Source of the DNA: Alkalibaculum bacchi
GTDB taxonomy: Bacteria; Bacillota; Clostridia; Eubacteriales; Alkalibacteraceae
Length of the DNA: 64,000 nt
Direction of reading: 5' to 3'
NCBI RefSeq assembly: GCF_937875145.1
Contig: NZ_CALNCS010000021.1
Coordinates: forward strand, 39,909 to 103,908
Part shown: one piece after another, positions 61,192-64,000 of the stretch
Layout: every line of letters begins with the position of its first letter
Numbering within the stretch: position 1 is the stretch's first letter
Made by a program: the position numbers and the translations under genes
The notes under the pieces: generated by a model
Told to the model about the DNA's origin: nothing
The model's database searches: none
What the model saw: only the letters and a program-made list of their open reading frames with translations

Positions 61192-64000
61192 ATGCCGTGG
61201 ACTGAGAATCAGCAAAGGGCGATTGATACTAGAGATAAAAGTTTGCTGGTTTCTGCAGCTGCAGGATCAGGAAAAACAGCAATATTGGTAGAGAGAATAG
61301 TAAAGATAATTATTGAAGATAAGGTAGATGTAGATCGTCTATTGGTGGTTACCTTTACAAAAGCAGCTGCTGAAGAGATGAGGGCTCGCCTCTATAAGAA
61401 ATTAATGGAGACGATGGAAGAGGAGAAGGTTAGTCGGAGCTTTTTAAGTCGTCAAATCGCGAAACTTTCTGGAGCATCCATCAGCACCTTGCACTCTTTT
61501 TGTTTAGATATTACAAAGAAATACTTTCAAATAATTAATTTAGATCCAGGGCTTCGTATCGGAGATGAAACTCAGATTGGAATACTGAAGGATAAGGCTT
61601 TAGGAGAGCTTTTAGAAGAAGAGTACGAAAAAGAAGATGAAAGATTTATCGATTTGTTAGAGATGTTTAACAATAAAAGAGATGATGAAGAGATACGCAA
61701 TATGATTAACAAGCTCCACCTCTTTTTAATGAATCGGCCTTTTCCTAAGGAGTGGGTGGAGAAGTCCTTAAAAAGCTTTAAAATGAACTTAGAGAGTTTT
61801 AATAAGAGCAATCTTTTTGAGGAGTATGGAGCTAGTGCAAAAAGAAAACTAAATTCGGCTAAAATAGAGATATACAAAGCTTTACAAATGGCAAACGCCT
61901 TAGAAGACAATGAGAAAGCTATTCACGTTTTACAAGACGAAGAACGCCAAATTGATCTCATTCTAAGAGATTTAAATCGTGGTTATGAATTTTATTATCA
62001 GTCCTTAGAAGATGCGAAGTTTAGCACTCTTAGAATCAAAACAGATAATATAGAGTTAAAAGAGATGATAGTAGATCGCCGAAACAGTGCAAAAGAGATT
62101 GTCAAGAAACTTCAAGAGAGTTTGCAGTACAATTCGCCAGATACTATGATGGAAGAGATTGCAGAAATGGAACCTGTTATAGGGTATCTGTTACATTTAG
62201 TATTACAATACAATCAGGTCTTTCAAGAGAAAAAGTTAGAAAGACGAGTTATGGATTTTAATGATATGGAGCATTATACTCTCAAAATACTTCAAAATTC
62301 AGAAGTTAGAGAAGAGCTGCGAAGCCAATACGCATTTGTATTTGTAGATGAGTATCAGGATAGTAATGAAATTCAGGATACGATTATCTCTAGTATTATG
62401 AGAGAAGATAATGTGTTTTTTGTTGGAGATGTAAAGCAGAGCATTTATCGATTCCGAATGGCAGATCCAACCTTATTTTTAAAAAAGCAGATTTCTTTTT
62501 CTGATAAAAAAGAGAATACAAAGGAAACCATCGCCTTAAATCAAAACTTTAGAAGTAGACAAAAGATCATCGATTTTATTAATTTGGTTTTTGAAAATAT
62601 CATGAGCGAATACATTGGAGAGGTAAGATACGACGACGATGCTAAATTGTATTTAGGTGCCCAGCAAGCTCCCTTGCAAGAAAAAGTAGAAATTACAATT
62701 ATAGAAAATGATAAAGACAATATTCCCAGTGAAGAGCTTATGGAGATTGGAAAAATTGAAGGGGAAGCGCTGTTTATTGCTAACAAAATAAAAGAGTTAT
62801 TAAAAGAAAAGGTTTACGACAAAGATATAAACGACTACAGAGCCTTAGAATACAAGGATATGGTCATATTGCTTCGGACCACGCGTCAATGGTCTGACCT
62901 TTATTATGAGGTATTAAATCAACAAGGAATACCTGTCTATGCAGAGTCTCAAACAGGATATTTTGATACTTTAGAAATTCGATTGATCATTGAATTACTT
63001 AAACTAATCGACAATAGCTATCAGGACATTCCTTTGATTAGCGTTATGAAGTCTCCGGTTTTCTCTTTTACCATTGAAGAGCTTACACAGATACGCATAA
63101 ATGAAAAAAAAGCTAGCTTTATTGATGCTGTTAAAGCTTATATCATCAATAAGGATGATGATTTAAGTCCGCGCCTAAAAAACATGATGCAAAAAATTGA
63201 ATTGTGGAAAAAACAGTGTAGGTATATGCCCCTCAATGATTTTATCTGGAAACTTGTCGTAGAAACGGGCTATTACTATTATATTAGTGCAATGCCAGGG
63301 GGAATACAAAGACAAGCAAATATTCGAGTACTTATAGATCGAGCAAAGCAGTACACAGAATCTAATATTAATGGTTTGTTTAATTTTATTCGGCTAGTAG
63401 AAAATTTGAGAGAGACAAAAAGAGATTTGTCTTCAGCGAAGATTATTGGACCGAACGAAAATGTTATACGTATAATGAGCATTCACAAAAGCAAAGGATT
63501 AGAATTTCCTGTAGTCTTTGTAGGGGGACTAGGAAAAAATATGAATCTACAAGATATACGAGATTCTATTATTGTTCACAAAGATTTAGGTATTTGTCCT
63601 AATTATGTAAATCTAGATGAACGTAGATATTGCCCTACCATCTTTAAGACCATTGCCAAGGAAAAAATTCAATTAGAGACTTTGTCTGAGGAAATGAGAG
63701 TTTTATATGTAGCTTTGTCTAGGGCAAAAGATTATCTTTATTTAGTAGGAACGGTAAATAAATTAGAAAGATCTATTGAAAAGAAATGGTCAAATACATT
63801 AAGTGAATATTTTATTTCTACAGGTAGAACGTATTTAGATTGGATTATGCCTGTAGTGCTTAAAAGGTTGGACCACAAAGAGGATGATGAGAGCTGTTTT
63901 ATCCTTGAATACAAAAGATTATCTGAGATCATAAATAAATTAAAAACAGAACACTTAGAGGGAAAATGGGATTTAATACAGTATTGGGCGTGTTTGGTTA
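61192..64000 (+). CDS. addA: AddA, ATP-dependent helicase/nuclease subunit A (partial, runs off the window)
   Basis: UvrD/SF1A helicase and nuclease of AddAB, which processes double-strand breaks for RecA loading. At least 936 codons without a stop before the window ends. Motifs: WTENQQRAID, Walker A SAAAGSGKTAILV (about 20-32), VTFTKAAAEEM, STLHSFC, VDEYQDSN (motif II), GDVKQSIYRFR, VRIMSIHKSKGLEF-type (IRIMSIHKSKGLEF) and YVALSRAKDYLY. The nuclease domain must lie beyond 64000. ATG 61192 has AAGAGGTG upstream. Confidence 0.96.
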   Translation, partial: MPWTENQQRAIDTRDKSLLVSAAAGSGKTAILVERIVKIIIEDKVDVDRLLVVTFTKAAAEEMRARLYKKLMETMEEEKVSRSFLSRQIAKLSGASISTLHSFCLDITKKYFQIINLDPGLRIGDETQIGILKDKALGELLEEEYEKEDERFIDLLEMFNNKRDDEEIRNMINKLHLFLMNRPFPKEWVEKSLKSFKMNLESFNKSNLFEEYGASAKRKLNSAKIEIYKALQMANALEDNEKAIHVLQDEERQIDLILRDLNRGYEFYYQSLEDAKFSTLRIKTDNIELKEMIVDRRNSAKEIVKKLQESLQYNSPDTMMEEIAEMEPVIGYLLHLVLQYNQVFQEKKLERRVMDFNDMEHYTLKILQNSEVREELRSQYAFVFVDEYQDSNEIQDTIISSIMREDNVFFVGDVKQSIYRFRMADPTLFLKKQISFSDKKENTKETIALNQNFRSRQKIIDFINLVFENIMSEYIGEVRYDDDAKLYLGAQQAPLQEKVEITIIENDKDNIPSEELMEIGKIEGEALFIANKIKELLKEKVYDKDINDYRALEYKDMVILLRTTRQWSDLYYEVLNQQGIPVYAESQTGYFDTLEIRLIIELLKLIDNSYQDIPLISVMKSPVFSFTIEELTQIRINEKKASFIDAVKAYIINKDDDLSPRLKNMMQKIELWKKQCRYMPLNDFIWKLVVETGYYYYISAMPGGIQRQANIRVLIDRAKQYTESNINGLFNFIRLVENLRETKRDLSSAKIIGPNENVIRIMSIHKSKGLEFPVVFVGGLGKNMNLQDIRDSIIVHKDLGICPNYVNLDERRYCPTIFKTIAKEKIQLETLSEEMRVLYVALSRAKDYLYLVGTVNKLERSIEKKWSNTLSEYFISTGRTYLDWIMPVVLKRLDHKEDDESCFILEYKRLSEIINKLKTEHLEGKWDLIQYWACLV

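Overview
The window reads as chromosome of a low-GC, anaerobic, spore-forming Firmicute of the class Clostridia. The evidence is a Tlp-type spore protein gene, a class II hybrid-cluster protein, a class III fructose-1,6-bisphosphatase, AddAB, an NADH/ferredoxin-type flavoprotein complex and AT-rich codon use. No species is claimed.

Layout. Positions 1-3823: a mannose-family PTS operon with a hydroxyacid dehydrogenase and a KDPG-type aldolase. The operon is damaged, with an IID-IIB fusion caused by an in-frame deletion and a frameshifted dehydrogenase. 3900-5380: a 5'-truncated small ORF, a sirtuin and rlmH. About 5440-18921: an integrated mobile element at the 3' end of rlmH. 18967-34402: housekeeping genes (rluF, a PdaC-like deacetylase, sfsA, tlp, ubiX with a partner gene, a DJ-1 protein, an ABC-F ATPase, nadABC, folE-folP-folB-folK plus an HD gene, hemolysin III, a DUF1836 gene). 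34647-37219: a Crp/Fnr regulator divergent from hcp. 37355-44493: a metallo-beta-lactamase protein and a three-gene NuoE / NuoF / (NuoG-GltD fusion) flavoprotein operon. 45283-49821: DEAD-box helicase, fbp and ung. 50069-52210: tRNA-Val and a ParM/ParR-like pair. 52340-55242: a structured leader followed by a MoxR/NorQ-type ATPase and a VWA protein. 55396-64000: nfo, a DUF362 ferredoxin protein, addB and the start of addA.

The most notable system is the element at rlmH. The 18-bp sequence at the 3' end of rlmH (last codons E-P-Y-H-K-stop) recurs 77 bp downstream and again, degenerate, at 18895. This is the position used by staphylococcal cassette chromosome (SCC) elements. The roughly 13.4 kb between the outer copies carries a large serine recombinase, a D5/P4-type AAA+ helicase preceded by an OB-fold-like small protein, a DUF960-family protein (a family I associate with SCC), two RadC remnants, a truncated DNA methylase and a tandem pair of lipoproteins. 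I read it as an SCC-like integrative element in a clostridium, partly decayed on its left side. Other points of interest are the possible Stn-type (electron-bifurcating transhydrogenase) operon, a dispersed family of 11-bp-period intergenic repeats, a structured leader before the MoxR/VWA operon, and a ParM/ParR cassette bounded by 14-bp direct repeats.
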